Shown here: in pieces, positions 1 to 15,440 of the stretch
Numbering within the stretch: position 1 is the first letter of the stretch
Layout: the number at the start of each line of letters is the position of its first letter
NCBI GenBank assembly: GCA_949361645.1
Contig: OX442430.1
Coordinates: 466,403-530,402 of the forward strand
Source: Spongilla lacustris
Taxonomy: Eukaryota > Porifera > Demospongiae > Spongillida > Spongillidae
Length of the DNA: 64,000 nucleotides
Direction of reading: 5' to 3'
The notes under the pieces: generated by a model
Database searches by the model: none
What the model saw: the letters and a program-made list of their open reading frames with translations, nothing else
Told to the model about the DNA's origin: nothing
Made by a program: the position numbers and the translations under genes

Positions 1-40
1 ATCTGTGCCCACTGCTCTGGACAGCACAGCAAGACCACCC

Positions 41-65
41 TGTGTGTGTGTGTGTATGTGTGTGT

Positions 66-106
<41 letters not shown>

Positions 107-121
107 TGTGTGTGTGTGTGT
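41..121. repeat. (TG)n microsatellite with TATG interruptions
   Basis: Alternating TG dinucleotides broken by a few TATG units. It lies upstream of the possible Bicaudal-C exon at 194-326, probably in an intron. Confidence 0.95.
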
Positions 122-193
122 GTTTATCTCACATGTAGGCTTTCTTAAGGCTTGATTGCATGGGAATGTGACTTGCTCCTCTGCTTTGTCCAG

Positions 194-326
194 ATTCCGT
201 ACCACATAGAGACAGTAGCCCAAGTCTGACGCTCTCCAGCTCACACTTGGGTGGGTTCCCCAGCAAGAGGCCCACCACTAGGGAGTTCCTTACCTACGAG
301 CAGAGAGGAAGGAGAGGCTCAGAAAG
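194..326 (+). other. Possible internal exon of the Bicaudal-C-like gene
   Basis: A good acceptor (TTTGTCCAG, ending at 193) is followed by 133 bases open in one frame and rich in Ser, Thr, Arg and Gly, then AG/GTAGGA as a donor. The low-complexity Ser-rich composition would suit the linker before the SAM domain of Bicaudal-C proteins. The phase does not match the next recognisable exon at 1304: it leaves two bases where one is needed. Either an intermediate exon is missing, one boundary is wrong, or this is not an exon. Confidence 0.35.
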
Positions 327-429
327 GTAGGAGGGGCGTGGTCACATACCCCAGGAGGGTGGGGAGGGGGGAGGAGGTCTGCTAATTCATTGTAAGATTA
401 GGTTGAGCTAAGGTCCCCTATTTCCTATC

Positions 430-1245
430 CCCCCCCTCCCCCCCCCCATGTGCTAAAGTCTCCCCTATGGCCCCCCATGTGCTAAGGTCTCCCTATGCCC
501 CCCCATGTGCTAAGGTCCCCCTATGCCCCCCCCATGTGCTAAGGTCCCCCTATGCCCCCCCATTGTGCTAAGGTCCCCCTATGCCCCCCCCCCCCCATTG
601 TTGCTTAAGGTCCCCTATGCCCCCCCCATGTGCTAAGGTCCCCCTATGCCCCCCCCCCCCCCCCCCATGTGCTAAGGTCCCCCTATGCCCCCCCATGTGC
701 TAAGGGCTCCCCTATGGCCCCCCCCAATGTGCGCTAAGGTCCCCCTATGCCCCCCCATATGCTAAGGTCCTCCCTATGCCCCCCATGTGCTAAGGTCCCC
801 CTATGCCCCCCCAATGTGCTAAGGTCTCCCTATGCCCCCCTCATGTGCTAAGGTCTCCCTATGCCCCCCCAATGTTCTAAGGTCTCCCTATGCCCCCCTC
901 TCCCCCCCCCATGCATCCCCCATGCTAAGGTCTCCCTATGCCCCCCCCCCCCATGTGCTAAGGTCCCCCTATGCCCCCCCCCCCCCCCATGTGCTAAGGT
1001 CTCCCTATGCCCCCCCCCCCCCCCATGTGCTAAGGTCCCCCTATGCCCCCCCATGTGCTAAGGTCTCCCTATGCCCCCCCATGTGCTAAGGTCTCCCTAT
1101 GCCCCCCATGTGCTAAGGTCTCCCTATGCCCCCCATGTGCTAAGGTCTCCCTATGCCCCCCCATGTGCTAAGGTCCCCTTTGCCCCCCCCATGTGCTAAG
1201 GTCTCCCTATGCCCCCCATGTGCTAAGGTCCCCTATGCCCCCCTC
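430..1245. repeat. C-rich minisatellite, about 28 copies
   Basis: Tandem units of about 25-35 bases with the core ATGTGCTAAGGTCYCCCTATG followed by a C tract of 5-18 bases. Unit length varies mainly through the C tract, and the core is well kept. The array lies in an intron of the Bicaudal-C-like gene just upstream of the exon at 1304. Open reading frames across it reflect the repeat composition and are not genes. Confidence 0.93.
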
Positions 1246-1303
1246 TTGTGGTAGTATCAACACAACGTGTGGTGAGGTCACTTGTCTCTGTCCCTGTGCA
1301 CAG

Positions 1304-1408
1304 CGATGAAGGCCAAAGTGGAGCCTAGTGCTCCCCGTGTTCCCACTGAGAAATGGTCTGGGAACGGGTTTTCACAGTCATGGCATCCAGTAAGTATACA
1401 TGTACATG

Positions 1409-1462
<54 letters not shown>

Positions 1463-2556
1463 TGTGTGTGTGCAATTGATTTATATATGCTAGCGATATT
1501 ATTTTTAACCCCTTTCCACCTTGCTTTTGTCCCTCCAACTTGGTAGTGCACAGTATAACTTTTATACATGTATGTAGACTCCATACATTGTGTGTACGTT
1601 TTGCAGCTCTAATGTAACTTATTATAACTTATTATAACTTGGGGTTAGCTGTTACCTTTTTTTCCCCTCACCCCCTGCCCATTGCGCTTAAAGAACATAA
1701 CATCTACAGCAACACGCCCGGAATCCCCCAAAGGACTATCATCCTTGCACAAGGCAAGCCATCTGGATGGAATGATAAATTTTTTTTTTTTCTCAACTCT
1801 TAACCCTTTAATTAATTACATATTTTAACTCTTTGAATGCTTGTTCCCTTTGCCCCTACTACATACAGGCTGCATTCCAGGCCTTGGCAGACCAAGGTGT
1901 GGTGATGTACCCTTCATGTGAGATGATGTCAAACTTTTTGTTTCCATAGCAACATTACAAAGGACAGCTTTTGCTCAAGTTGAGCAAGATCGTTACCATG
2001 GAGTGACAGGTGTGTGGGGTGTGTCATATGGGAATGGTTAGTAGGCTCATTCTCTTCCCCAGACCTTTCTGATCTCCTAAAACTATTGGAGTTAGAGAAG
2101 TATAAAGAAAACTTTGAAAAACAAGAGGTAAAATGTCATGTATGGTACATGTAGTGCTCTGTACATGTATGCATCACCCTCCTCCTCCTCCCCTCCTCCC
2201 CCTCCCTCCCAGGTGGATTTCACCACCTTCCTGACAATGACAGAGGAGGACCTCAAGGAGATAGGTGTATCAACCCTTGGGGCACGAAGAAAACTGCAGA
2301 TAGCCATCTCAGGTGTGTAGGTATTTACCAGAATGCTTCACACATATACACAACATACACATATATGTACATACACACACACACACACACACACACAGAA
2401 ATCAAGAGGCTGAGGTCCCAACCACAGCCAACCAACATTGTTACATCAAGGGGCTTCCGCCCACAACAGCAGCTGCCTCCCGCCACTTCCCGGGTGATGT
2501 CCATGGGACGCATGGCAACCATGGGGCGGGGCGTCAGCCAGAGCATGAAGATGTGA
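1304..2556 (+). CDS. BICC1-like: Bicaudal-C-like RNA-binding protein, 3' end (SAM domain and C-terminus)
   Basis: Six exons join in frame: 1304-1389, 1694-1753, 1869-1896, 2063-2127, 2213-2312 and 2399-2556, giving 164 codons plus stop. The third to sixth encode a SAM domain (LSDLLKLLELEKYKENF, then VDFTTFLTMTEEDLKEIG, then GARRKLQIAIS). GARRK after a DLKE(I/L)G helix is typical of Bicaudal-C, a KH- and SAM-domain protein that recruits the CCR4-NOT deadenylase and polymerises through its SAM domain. The KH domains lie upstream of the window. A tail rich in Arg, Met and Gln ends MKM. Phases agree across the last four junctions. The second exon needs a GC-AG donor (ACAAG/GCAAGC) and is the least certain. 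The gene is tail to tail with complexin, about 330 bases apart. Confidence 0.85.
1409..1472. repeat. (TA)n(TG)n microsatellite
   Basis: A short TA run passing into TG repeats inside the intron that follows the exon 1304-1389. Confidence 0.95.
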
Positions 2557-2886
2557 GCAGTATGGCTGCTGCCAAATGTCCACGTTGGACAATGTACATC
2601 ATTAACCCTCATGCCCCGCCCAACTGCCCTTTTTCATGAATCATTACCTCATCACCTCTCCATTTTTGCAATTAAATATATATTTTTCCCTTATGCACTA
2701 TGATTGTAAAAATAAGTCCATGTCATTAACTGCTGATCTTTGACCTACGTGTATTGATGACCGTACACACACACACAAACACACACACACACACACACAA
2801 CCATCAGCATATATTGTTAGTACATGTACATGTAGTTTGAAAGTGTGGCTGTAAAACATTCAATGAGTATGCATTATGCGTGGTCA

Positions 2887-3321
2887 TCATGATATGCAAC
2901 ACTTCTCTCCGTCTCCATGGCTACCTGCCGTATGTTCATGGGTCCCGTGTGAGGTCTTAGCCTTTTGATCCGTCTTCGGCAACTGGTACCTCTCTCGTAT
3001 GTTCTTCCGTTCAAGCTCCTAACCAGCGATTAGACCTATGTAAACTTTGTTGATTGTGTATAGTCCTACTCGAACTAGGTTAGGCCTACGAATCCCGTCA
3101 CTAGGCCTCTAGTATCTCCTTACTTTCTCTTTGTGTAACTCCTCCTTTTCCCTCTTCTTTTGTTCCTCGTGCCGCTTGGCCTTCTTCTCTTCTTTCTCCC
3201 TGTCGTGTTCTAACTGCGCGTCCGAAGGTCCTTTGTCATCAAGCCCCACGGCATCCCCCATTCCTTTCGAAATCTTCTTCAGCTGGGAGCCTACTACCAA
3301 CGATGCTATTTCACCAGCCAT
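2887..3321 (-). CDS. CPLX-like: Complexin, complete two-exon gene with C-terminal CaaX box
   Basis: Exon 1 (3321-3124) encodes 66 residues, starting MAGEIASLVVGSQLKKISKG and continuing into a highly charged Glu/Lys helix. Exon 2 (3018-2887) encodes 43 residues. Its start continues the helix as ELERKNIRERYQLPK, matching the central SNARE-binding helix of complexins (the RxxIRxKYxLPK pattern). The 105-base intron has GTAAGG and GTTAG ends and phase 0. The 109-residue protein is short for the family (usually 130-160). Complexins clamp and promote SNARE-driven exocytosis. The last four residues, CCIS, form a CaaX box, as in complexin-3/4 and some invertebrate complexins, predicting prenylation and membrane anchoring. 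Exon 2 is easily missed because it is short. The gene may have extra 5' non-coding exons. Confidence 0.88.
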
Positions 3322-3497
3322 GACTTGATGTATGTATTAAAACTAACAGTTACGTAATTTGTTGCATCAATTCATCCCCCTCATGCTCAATATGAGTCTC
3401 GCGTGCCATGACGTGACCCATGTCATAATTATTCATCATTTATCATTTATCACGTCATGCATGGCACACTATATTCTACGTACTATACGTCCCATAT

Positions 3498-4341
3498 ACA
3501 TGGGCGTCGGAAGGTAAAAAGCATTGGTCCGGCAAATGAATACATACATAATGAGTGGGCGGACCCGGAGGGGGTGGGTGAGGGAGGGGGTCAGACCCCC
3601 TCCCGCCCAGCTAGGGGGTATGGGGAGCGCTGTAAGCTCCCCCATCGGGGTCTGGGGCGGAGCCCCAGAAGTTTGGCAAGTTGTGCATTATTAATGCCCT
3701 AAACCATAAGCAATCTCACTAGCTCGCACGCGTTAAGTGCTCGAAAATGCTAGGATAACCGTACGCCCACGCACCCAATAAAAGCGAAACGCATACACTA
3801 GTCGTAATGGATCACGTGAGAAGTTTCCTCAAATATCTACGTCGCCCACATCATCGGTATTCAAAGGTAATAAATTCCAAGAAGCTTATGAAAATCACTT
3901 TTAAAAGTGTTTTTGAAATGCTTCACAAGCATCTTTCCAGTTCTTATATTAGACTTTCAAAATGAAAGTAAGTTCACGTTTGGCTGCGTTTGGTACTTGC
4001 CTTGAATTTCTTCTCTACTTCTGTCATCATGAAAAAGCAGCATGCATCAGTACTGGCATCGCGGCTGTGCTTTTCACACCACTCTGCTCTAAACGAGCAC
4101 GTTTCACCCTTCGATCCAAACGAACGTTTTGGAAAGGGAAACCGGCGACTTAGATGGATGAAATTTCTCTGGCACCACGGCAGACGCAGAAAAAGAAGGA
4201 ACAGACAATAATGTCGAGCGAGTTGAATCCATTTCTCTTTTAGACGATGTACATTATTGTTATACATTATCGTAGAAAGTTAGACGAAAGGGCGGGTGAC
4301 GCGGGTCATCATCACCCGTACCCACGCCCATATTTGCTAAC

Positions 4342-4377
<36 letters not shown>

Positions 4378-4425
4378 ATTGGTCCGGCGGCCGCCGGACC
4401 TGCCGGACCTGTTCCGACGCCCATG
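3498..4425. mobile_element. Non-autonomous DNA element with GGGCGTCGGAA termini
   Basis: The ends are a perfect inverted repeat, ACATGGGCGTCGGAA at 3498-3512 and its complement at 4411-4425. Inside the left end are two hairpin-forming blocks: GGGGAGCGCTGTAAGCTCCC and GGGGCGGAGCCCC. The same blocks recur near 13690, 43450 and 44880. The right end has a CCGGCGGCCGCCGG palindrome and a 27-base T tract. No transposase was recognised. Short open frames around 3974-4267 have no recognisable similarity. Confidence 0.7.
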
Positions 4426-4539
4426 TAATATATGATGTCGTGGCATGACCAGCCTGACCTATTTATTTATTCCAATTTGATCGGCAGGCAAACCTGTAGC
4501 CATAGACACTTCTGTTGTTGTCAGCCCAATACAGTACTG

Positions 4540-4740
4540 TACAATCACACTGGAGGAGAAAAAGATGAAGCCCTTCACACTCAGAACATTCTGTTCATTC
4601 CCATGGCAGTAGAAGCATTTGGTGGATGGTGGTAAGAGAGCAAACCAGTTATTGCCACTCTTGCAGACACAGAGAATATCATGTCACACTAACCACCAAG
4701 TGTTACCTACCAACCACTCAACCAGCTATACCATGACCAA
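4540..4740 (+). pseudogene. Retroelement ORF fragment (C-terminal tail)
   Basis: The frame reads FIPMAVEAFGGWW, which resembles the C-terminal tail (IPLAVE-x-YG-x-WG) of a reverse-transcriptase protein family common in sponges and cnidarians. The following bases continue the similarity weakly after a stop. It runs into the assembly gap, so its length is unknown. Confidence 0.45.
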
Positions 4741-4753
4741 AGGTTGGCAGAGG

Positions 4754-4953
4754 NNNNNNNNNNNNNNNNNNNNNNNNNNNNNNNNNNNNNNNNNNNNNNN
4801 NNNNNNNNNNNNNNNNNNNNNNNNNNNNNNNNNNNNNNNNNNNNNNNNNNNNNNNNNNNNNNNNNNNNNNNNNNNNNNNNNNNNNNNNNNNNNNNNNNNN
4901 NNNNNNNNNNNNNNNNNNNNNNNNNNNNNNNNNNNNNNNNNNNNNNNNNNNNN
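4754..4953. other. Assembly gap of 200 N
   Basis: Exactly 200 N, which is typical of a scaffolding gap of arbitrary size. Open frames drawn through it are artefacts. Confidence 0.99.
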
Positions 4954-5446
4954 GAAGATCGATCAGACACTAATGGACCATGCATGTACATTTACATGTA
5001 CAGTACACATTGTCCCTAAAAACAGTTTTGGTTGCTTGTGAAGGACCCTGCACGTTAAGTACATTTAAGCACGCAGAATGTATCGAAGTTGATTTGACAC
5101 AGATCACTTTAATTTGCAGAGTACTGTAATGAAGGAACACACCTGTTGCTGTCATGTCAAGAAGAAAACAGACATATATGAGAAGATCAAGTTTTGCTGG
5201 TATCACTACTTTTACATTAAAACTGAGTAACATTGTTTATGGACTGAACAATATTTATCATCCATGGCTGAGTTAGTACTATATAAATGATATTCTATAT
5301 ACCAAGTTTAGGTAGTAGCATATGTGATCAGTGTAAAAATGTCTGTTGCAACATAAGTTATGAAATTCAGTATATAAAATATTTAGATTATATCATGACG
5401 TTCTTTTTGAAAGCATATATTTGCATCCAGTATAAAAAGCAAAGAA

Positions 5447-5735
5447 ACAAGTATATAAAAACATTCTCTATGAGAAAGTTGGTGGTATATAGGATTTGAA
5501 GGCAATAGTGGTGTAAAAAGCAGGGAAACAAGGGTTGAATGATAAGGAAAAACAAAATAGTCCTATATTTAGCCGGCACACATTGTGGAACATAACATTG
5601 TGCATGCATGTGCTAACATAGGACTATTTCGTTTTTCCTTATCATTCAACCCTTGTTTCCGCTTTTTACACCACTATTGCCTTCAAATCCTATATACCAC
5701 CAACTTTCTCATAGAAAATGTTTTTATATACTTGT
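5447..5735. repeat. Inverted repeat, arms about 125 bases (foldback MITE)
   Basis: Arms 5447-5573 and 5611-5735 are near-perfect complements around a loop of about 37 bases. The arms contain AAGGCAATAGTGGTGTAAAA. A diverged inverted relative sits in cathepsin intron 3 at about 40337-40500. This is a small palindromic element with no coding capacity. Confidence 0.85.
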
Positions 5736-6116
5736 CACAGATAAAAAAGCTCTCTATTAGTACGTGGACCGCGATATAGTCGCTTGATTTGACCGCCACA
5801 TCGCAATATACTGTCTCTCACTTTAGTATGCATGCAGTAGTAGGAAATTTAATTAACCTGGTGGGTGGAACATGATGCAATTTATTATGTCATAGCGCTA
5901 CGAATCTTCAACAGAGTTCTTTCATGTACTAAGCGTCAAATATCACATGAAAATTAATTTAATGAAATTCACGTGCCCTTGGTGCTGAAGTTGTTATAGG
6001 ACTCCGTATTGGTAAAGTTGCACTAACACATTAAATTTTCATTTATGAATGTCATTAAATCACGCGATGAAAAAACTCCACTGAATATGTTTTTCGTTAG
6101 CCGTAACATTGCACGT

Positions 6117-6211
6117 AGTCTCAGTCCCAGACCAGCAGCGGATGGATTACATCACCCCGCTAAGTGTAATCCATCCGCTGCTAGCAGTGAACTGGGTCTG
6201 GGACCGAGACT
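6117..6211. repeat. Perfect hairpin of about 95 bases
   Basis: AGCAGCGGATGGATTACA (6134-6151) pairs with its exact complement (6165-6182). Outside it, AGTCTCAGTCCCAGACC pairs with GGTCTGGGACCGAGACT, one mismatch aside. It could be a small MITE or, if transcribed, a stable RNA hairpin. Confidence 0.8.
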
Positions 6212-6823
6212 GAGTGAGTGAAACTCTAATCATTTAGCACACATAAACGTACATGAATGGCACGAGCCTGTCATAACTATGATAACTCTTCCTGAACACA
6301 TGATCAACCTAAGATAGAGTAGAGAGGTGTTCCGTCATCGAGCCCAAGTCCACTTCACCATTTCACCCCCCGGCATAGGCCTCAGCCAGGTTTGCTGCTA
6401 GCCTCTTTCAAGAAATGTACTCTGTGGAGATGTCCACTAGTGGTGTAAAGCTTCCCCTCTGCTCAGATAAGGCCTCACCCATGCAGAAATCTTCTTCTCT
6501 TTAGCTCCAGTGACCAAAACTACACTGCATGCACTCAGAATGATTTTTCTGCCCACCTATGAATTCTCCTACAGTGTTTTCTTGCACGGGCTGTAGTTTT
6601 CTACAAATGATTATAACAAGATAATTAAAAGTACTGAATGACTGGCTGAGCATACATGTACACCACATAACTCAACTATGCATATACATATAAAATACAT
6701 GTATATAGCAAGCATTGCTTCTTTTTCTAACAAGTCTCAGGAAGTACGTGGCCTCTTCCCATATATCCAGATATGATGTACACAATACACAAAACAAGAA
6801 GCTAGCCTGTGTGTTCTTGCCAG

Positions 6824-10143
<3,320 letters not shown>

Positions 10144-10259
10144 CGACACAGCAGCTTTTGCTATGGGTGTGGTCTAATAATCTATGATTACATCATCGTA
10201 AACATAATAGTTGCATGCACCTGACGTCACGCGCGTATGTTAATTGCTATAAATATACT

Positions 10260-11900
10260 CTGCGTAATCAATAACCGGACGGGAACGAACAACGGAGTAA
10301 TTTGTATCGTACGTGATGCAACTCCTCTACTGATTACCATAGAATAGTTAATGCCAAGGAGACAGCATCGAGGAAATATACAGGGTGTCTACGAATGAAC
10401 GCAACGCTTTTGATTGTGAATAACTTTTGATAGGATGGAGCAAAAAGTCTGGTATTTTGAAACAAAGTTGGTCGGTTTCCTCAAATTTTTTTTCCATTAA
10501 TTTAATTAAAACATTATGAATAATGCTAATTAATTTTAATAAGCACAGCAAATTAACTGATTTAAAAGTTCGTCTGTGTTCAGGTATCGGTTGTGAAGCT
10601 TCGATCAAAATATTGGATTTTTTCCACTTACTAAACTGAAACTACGATCCACTGCCTATTTTTCTTCGCATACGCATGCGCACTTGACCTCGTCCTAAGA
10701 CTTAATCTCGTGATTAAATCGCTGTTATAGTCTCGTGATATTACGGAGGCGGATCTTTAAGCACTCAGACCTGATGCCCCACCTTCTAAGGCGGATGCAA
10801 CTCCGTATGCCCCACCTCCTACGTGGGTGTTGCGAGTCCACTTTTAATTAGCCTTCCTCTAAGCTAATTAATTATCCATGTTTACAAGCAGAATGTGGTG
10901 CGCCTCAATTAGCACAATCGCACAGAGAGGCAATGAACAGTGTGGTACGTAGGATTGATATGCGGTGCCATTCTGTGAGTTAGTGAATCTGAGACGCACA
11001 CACGCGGGTTAGTAGACACGCAAAAATGAAATGTAAGAATTGATCACATACCTTCCAGCTCTCTCAGAGCTAATAATAGCCTATACATATACCAGCATCT
11101 CAAGCAGCACGCAGTAACTTGTGCGCAGACCTGATTTTGTCTCATAGCTAGGCTACATGTATATCGCTGTGTCTACGGCTTAAAGAATACTTTTGTGTCA
11201 TGTTTTTTCCATTTTTATGGAAGCCTCGTACCATCCATATGTGAAGGGTCAGTGAGCATTCAAGCCTCTATCTAAGGGTGTGCTTTCATTTAAATTGTAA
11301 CGTTGTGTGTTATTCCTTCAGTAAAAAATAACGGAATAGGTATGGGGAAAGTTCCAATTAAGAAAGATCTGTGTGCTTTGCAATCATGATGTGAGCTACC
11401 CTTAATTATTGCTGGTTTTAGATGATAGTTTGCACAAATTCTGTTACTTAGAGTGAATTTATTTTAAAACACTGGCAAATGTTGCAAACCTCCAGCAAGG
11501 TTTTTGATGATTTGTTTAAAGAGAAGCTGTGCTTTACTTTCAATGCTCCATTTTTTGAAGCTCGTGTAGCCTGATAATAAAATATAGTACATGGAGAATT
11601 CAAACACTACATGTGTACGCAGCTGCATGGGTATAGTATGGCAGTTTTGCCGCAGCAGGTTTTGCTGCCGGGTATACAGGGCCGTCGAGAGCTGGCACGG
11701 GCCCCGGGGCTATATAGTCCTTCTGGGCCCCATTAATGGTCCCCATTGGGATGGGTGCGGTAGATATAAAACACCATAAAGGGGGGGGGGGGGGGGGGGG
11801 GGGGGGAATATATCGCTTTCGTGTATTGGGTTATAAACTATTCAAGGATCATTTGTTGTTATAGCGCATGTGGCGAAAATTAAAAACACTTATACATGTA
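10260..11900. other. No gene recognised
   Basis: AT-rich non-coding sequence upstream of LRAT gene A. The stretch 10200-10260 resembles 30490-30550 upstream of gene B and includes TATA-like TATATTTATAG on the minus strand (about 10247-10257). A 26-G tract lies at 11781-11806. I see no coding pattern elsewhere. Confidence 0.5.
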
Positions 11901-11907
11901 CTGCGTG

Positions 11908-12863
11908 CCGGTGTCATAGTCGCCAATGACTCCCCTAAATTTTGACTCCCCAGTCATTCACGCCTAGGCATATTTGACTCCCCAGTCATTCGCGCCTAGG
12001 CATATATGACTCCCCCCTGATAAAAGTGACTCCCCGGAGTTATTATAACCTAAGGCATAATTAACTCCCCAGTCAATCTTGCCAAGGCGTACATGCGTAT
12101 ATGATTCTCCTGCTATCTGCCTAGACAAAATTGACTCCCGCGGCTTTGGGAAGTGGTTATAGCGTTAGGTATAAATAACTCCCCGTTGGCGGTTTTTCCA
12201 TCATCATGTACATAATTTCTGGACAGAGATAGCAAATAAAGTGTTTGAACACTAACAAAGACAAATAATATCACAGATTAACATGCAATTAATACACAAC
12301 CATGATGCAGGAACACTTTTTTGCTGTTCATGCAACAGAAATGATACCACTGTTGGTATTGATCACACTGTATTACATTGTAATCAGATGATTATGGCAG
12401 CCTGCATGTGCACATCAAATGTACCCTGAAACACTGGTTTTGTACTGCAAAGGTTCTGTGGAGTGAAGAAAATGATTCTTGGCAGTTCTGCTCAAAACAG
12501 TGCACCAAATGTAGATGAAGATTTATTTTTTTCAAATGTCACCTCTCCTAAATTTTCCCAGTAAGCAAAAGCAATGGCAAATAACCCACAGTCCACTCCA
12601 CAGTCGAACTTGAAGTTTTTGCATTTGCGCCTTAGATTGGCCTTATCTCCCTTTGAAATGCCCTTAGGATATTGATTCTTACACAGTAATCCTCGACAAC
12701 ACTGATATCCATGCGAGCGAGCTTTCTCACTTCAACAGGTACACGTGGCTTATGGAATTCACGTAGGGAGTCATATATGCCTAGGAGGAGTCATTTACAC
12801 CTTAGGCGTAAATGAGCGGGGGAGTCATTTATGCCTGGGAGTCATATATGCCTCTGACACCGG
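11908..12863. mobile_element. Non-autonomous DNA element with subterminal GACTCCCC repeats
   Basis: The ends are CCGGTGTCA (11908-11916) and TGACACCGG (12855-12863). The left 280 bases hold about eight copies of GACTCCCC mixed with CCTAGGCATATATGA. The right 120 bases hold the same motifs inverted (GGGAGTCATATATGCC). Clustered inverted subterminal motifs are typical transposase-binding sites. There is no coding capacity and no clear target duplication. Confidence 0.7.
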
Positions 12864-12904
12864 TATGATTATGTAACGTTATTTACCTATACATCGGCTA
12901 CATG

Positions 12905-13060
12905 CATATGTTACGCGCAAAGCATGGATTTGTGCAACCCTGGATCCATGGTTTGTGGTACATGTATAAACCATGGACTGGCCGCGCAATTCTGGGATTG
13001 CTTGTGCGCAAAGCATAAATCAGGACAATCCTGGGATTGCTCGTACCCAAAGCATAGATC
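12905..13060. repeat. Dispersed repeat with palindromic CCATGG core, copy 1
   Basis: This resembles 59275-59413. Both contain CGCAAAGCATGGATTTGTGC, then TCCATGGTTTGTGGTACATG running into AAACCATGG, then CCTGGGATTG and CAAAGCATAGATCTG. The central palindrome suggests a small MITE family. Confidence 0.75.
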
Positions 13061-13775
13061 TGTAATATATGTACATAATTATATTACGATGGGTAACGAG
13101 TACATAATTAATAACATGCACTTGCAGTATTTATAAAGCCCTATAGTGTACAAATACATTTTTTCTCTACTGATGAGACACCAAGCACAGTAAACTGCGC
13201 CATGGTTCAGAACTCTGGAAAATGAGGTAAGCCGGGATATGCAAATCTTTTGGTGCTAGGTTCCAGGCCATCTCCTTGCCCCTCTCCTATGAAGAGCAGG
13301 ATTCAGACAAATGGTCCATGCATACCTATCCATGCAATCATAAGGCGATCAACCTTGTAGCTAAAATCATAACTTGAACTGTCACGCAAAAATTGTACCG
13401 GGCGAAAATTGTACCGGCCGGTACACTTTTCGCAACCAAAATTGTACCGCCCGGTACAATTTTAGTTGCGAAAAGTGTACCGGCCTTGCCAAAAGTGTAT
13501 CGGGTAGTGAGAAAGTACCGTTAGCTTCAAGAAGTAAGTTGTCGGTTAGACCTGGCGAAGGGATATTTTATGTCCTGGCATGAACTGCGTTACTAAGGTT
13601 GAAAACTGGGGAAGGGGGGGGGGGGGGGGGGGGGGGGCTAAATGAATGGTGGAACCCCCTCTTGCAACAGCTAGGGGGTGTAGGGGAGCGCTGTAAGCTC
13701 CCCCACCGGAGTCTGAGGCGGAGCCCCAATATCCCAGAAAATTAATGATTATTTTTTTTATCCTCACGTATGTAC

Positions 13776-15299
13776 TACATACATGTACAGTGGAAACCAT
13801 CACACTTGCTCCTATAATTTTTTTGTACTGTTATTTTGTTCACTTGAATATATTTCAATAACAATGAGATCAAATGGAAATCTGACAACGCAGGTATAGT
13901 GTACAACTATTTTTCAATATATACTGAAAGTTAAAAAGCATCACGTGACTATTTACTTTTGTTATTAACACTTGTTGTGACCCCAGTACAAAAAAAATTG
14001 TGAGCATAATTCCTCCTCCTGTAGGCAATAGATCTTGACCATATTCGCAATGCATCTAAAGAACAAGCATTAGCAACCTTTGGCCGAGTCGGTTTTTAAG
14101 TCCGGTAAATAGTTACGGTATTATCGAGCTAGGTATGCGTTTTTAGCTCGTAAAAGCTTAGCGATGCTATTTCGTAGTACGCTCTCACTGGACTGCTATA
14201 TTTCGCTTCCGAGTCGTCACATGTTAGATCTATCGCGAAATCGTACTTGGGAGGCAATAGACCCTTCTTTGCCGTTAAAAAAGTGCCATCAGAGCTGAGT
14301 ACCTGAAAACCTCCGCCATATCGCGATGAATTACATTTGAAACGTCATCATTTCGTCATTTTGTATCGTGAATATATTTATAATGTGACGATAATACGAA
14401 TGGATGCAAGGGATTGTGAAAATGGTTCTTAACCTAGTGATGCTGCATCTTGCAGCCACTCACGGCGAACGTTTAGTAAATCAGTAGCATCAAATTGGGA
14501 AGCTTTATGGACCATCAAGACATTCGCCAAGGCTAGCGTTCTATCACCCAAAGCTTCGAATCCTAGATGGCAGCTTCCAAATAGCTAATTGGGTACGCTT
14601 CCCTTCCAGCTTTAGAGTTGCCTCTTGCTTTTTGACGTTTCTTGTAACCTGCCCAATTTGATGCTATATTATCTCTGCCGATACGTCACATTATAAATAT
14701 ATTCACGATACAAAATGATGCAATGATGACGTTTCAAATGTAATTCATCGCGATATGGCGGAGGTTTTCAGGTACTCAGCTCTGATGGCACTTTTTTAAC
14801 GGCAAAGAAGGGTCTATTGCCTCCCAAGTACGATTTCGCGATAGATCTAACATGTGACGACTCGGAAGCGAAATATAGCAGTCCAGTGAGAGCGTACTAC
14901 GAAATAGCATCGCTAAGCTTTTACGAGCTAAAAACGCATATCTAGCTCGATAATACCGTAACTATTTACCGGACTTAAAAACCGACTCGGCCAAAGGTTG
15001 CTAATGCTTGTTCTTTAGATATATTGCGAATATGGTCAAGATCTATTGCCTACAGGAGGAGGAATTATGCTCACAATTTTTTTTGTACTCGGGTCACAAC
15101 AAGTGTTAATAACAAAAATAAATAGTCACGTGATGCTTTTTAACTTTCAGTATATATTGAAAAATAGTTGTACACTATACCTGCCTTGTCAGATTTTCAT
15201 TTGATCTCATTGTTATTGAAATATATTCAAGTGAACAAAATAACAGTACAAAAAAATTATAGGAGCAAGTGTGATGGTTTCCACTGTACATGTATGTAT
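13776..15299. repeat. 1.5 kb near-perfect palindrome (arms about 610 bases)
   Basis: The left arm (13776 to about 14386) and the right arm (about 14682-15299) are complements with only scattered mismatches and small indels. Examples are CGAGTCGTCACATG at 14211 against CATGTGACGACTCG at 14850. The loop of about 300 bases contains a second inverted pair, GCATCAAATTGGG and CCCAATTTGATGC. The near identity of the arms implies recent formation or conversion. A transcript would fold into long dsRNA. Confidence 0.85.
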
Positions 15300-15440
15300 A
15301 GGCTCTGGACGGTACTGTACCAATGTGCTTCGTGTACAGAGTGAGTCAGTACTACAACCCTTGTACATAAAATTAAAAGAGGTACCCGACAACCATGGGG
15401 GAGGGGGCCCTTGCCTACGGGCCTGCTATAGAGGGGTTGC

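Noticed and set aside
4619..5041. Open frames spanning the N gap
   Set aside because: They consist mainly of unknown residues. The gap length is probably arbitrary.
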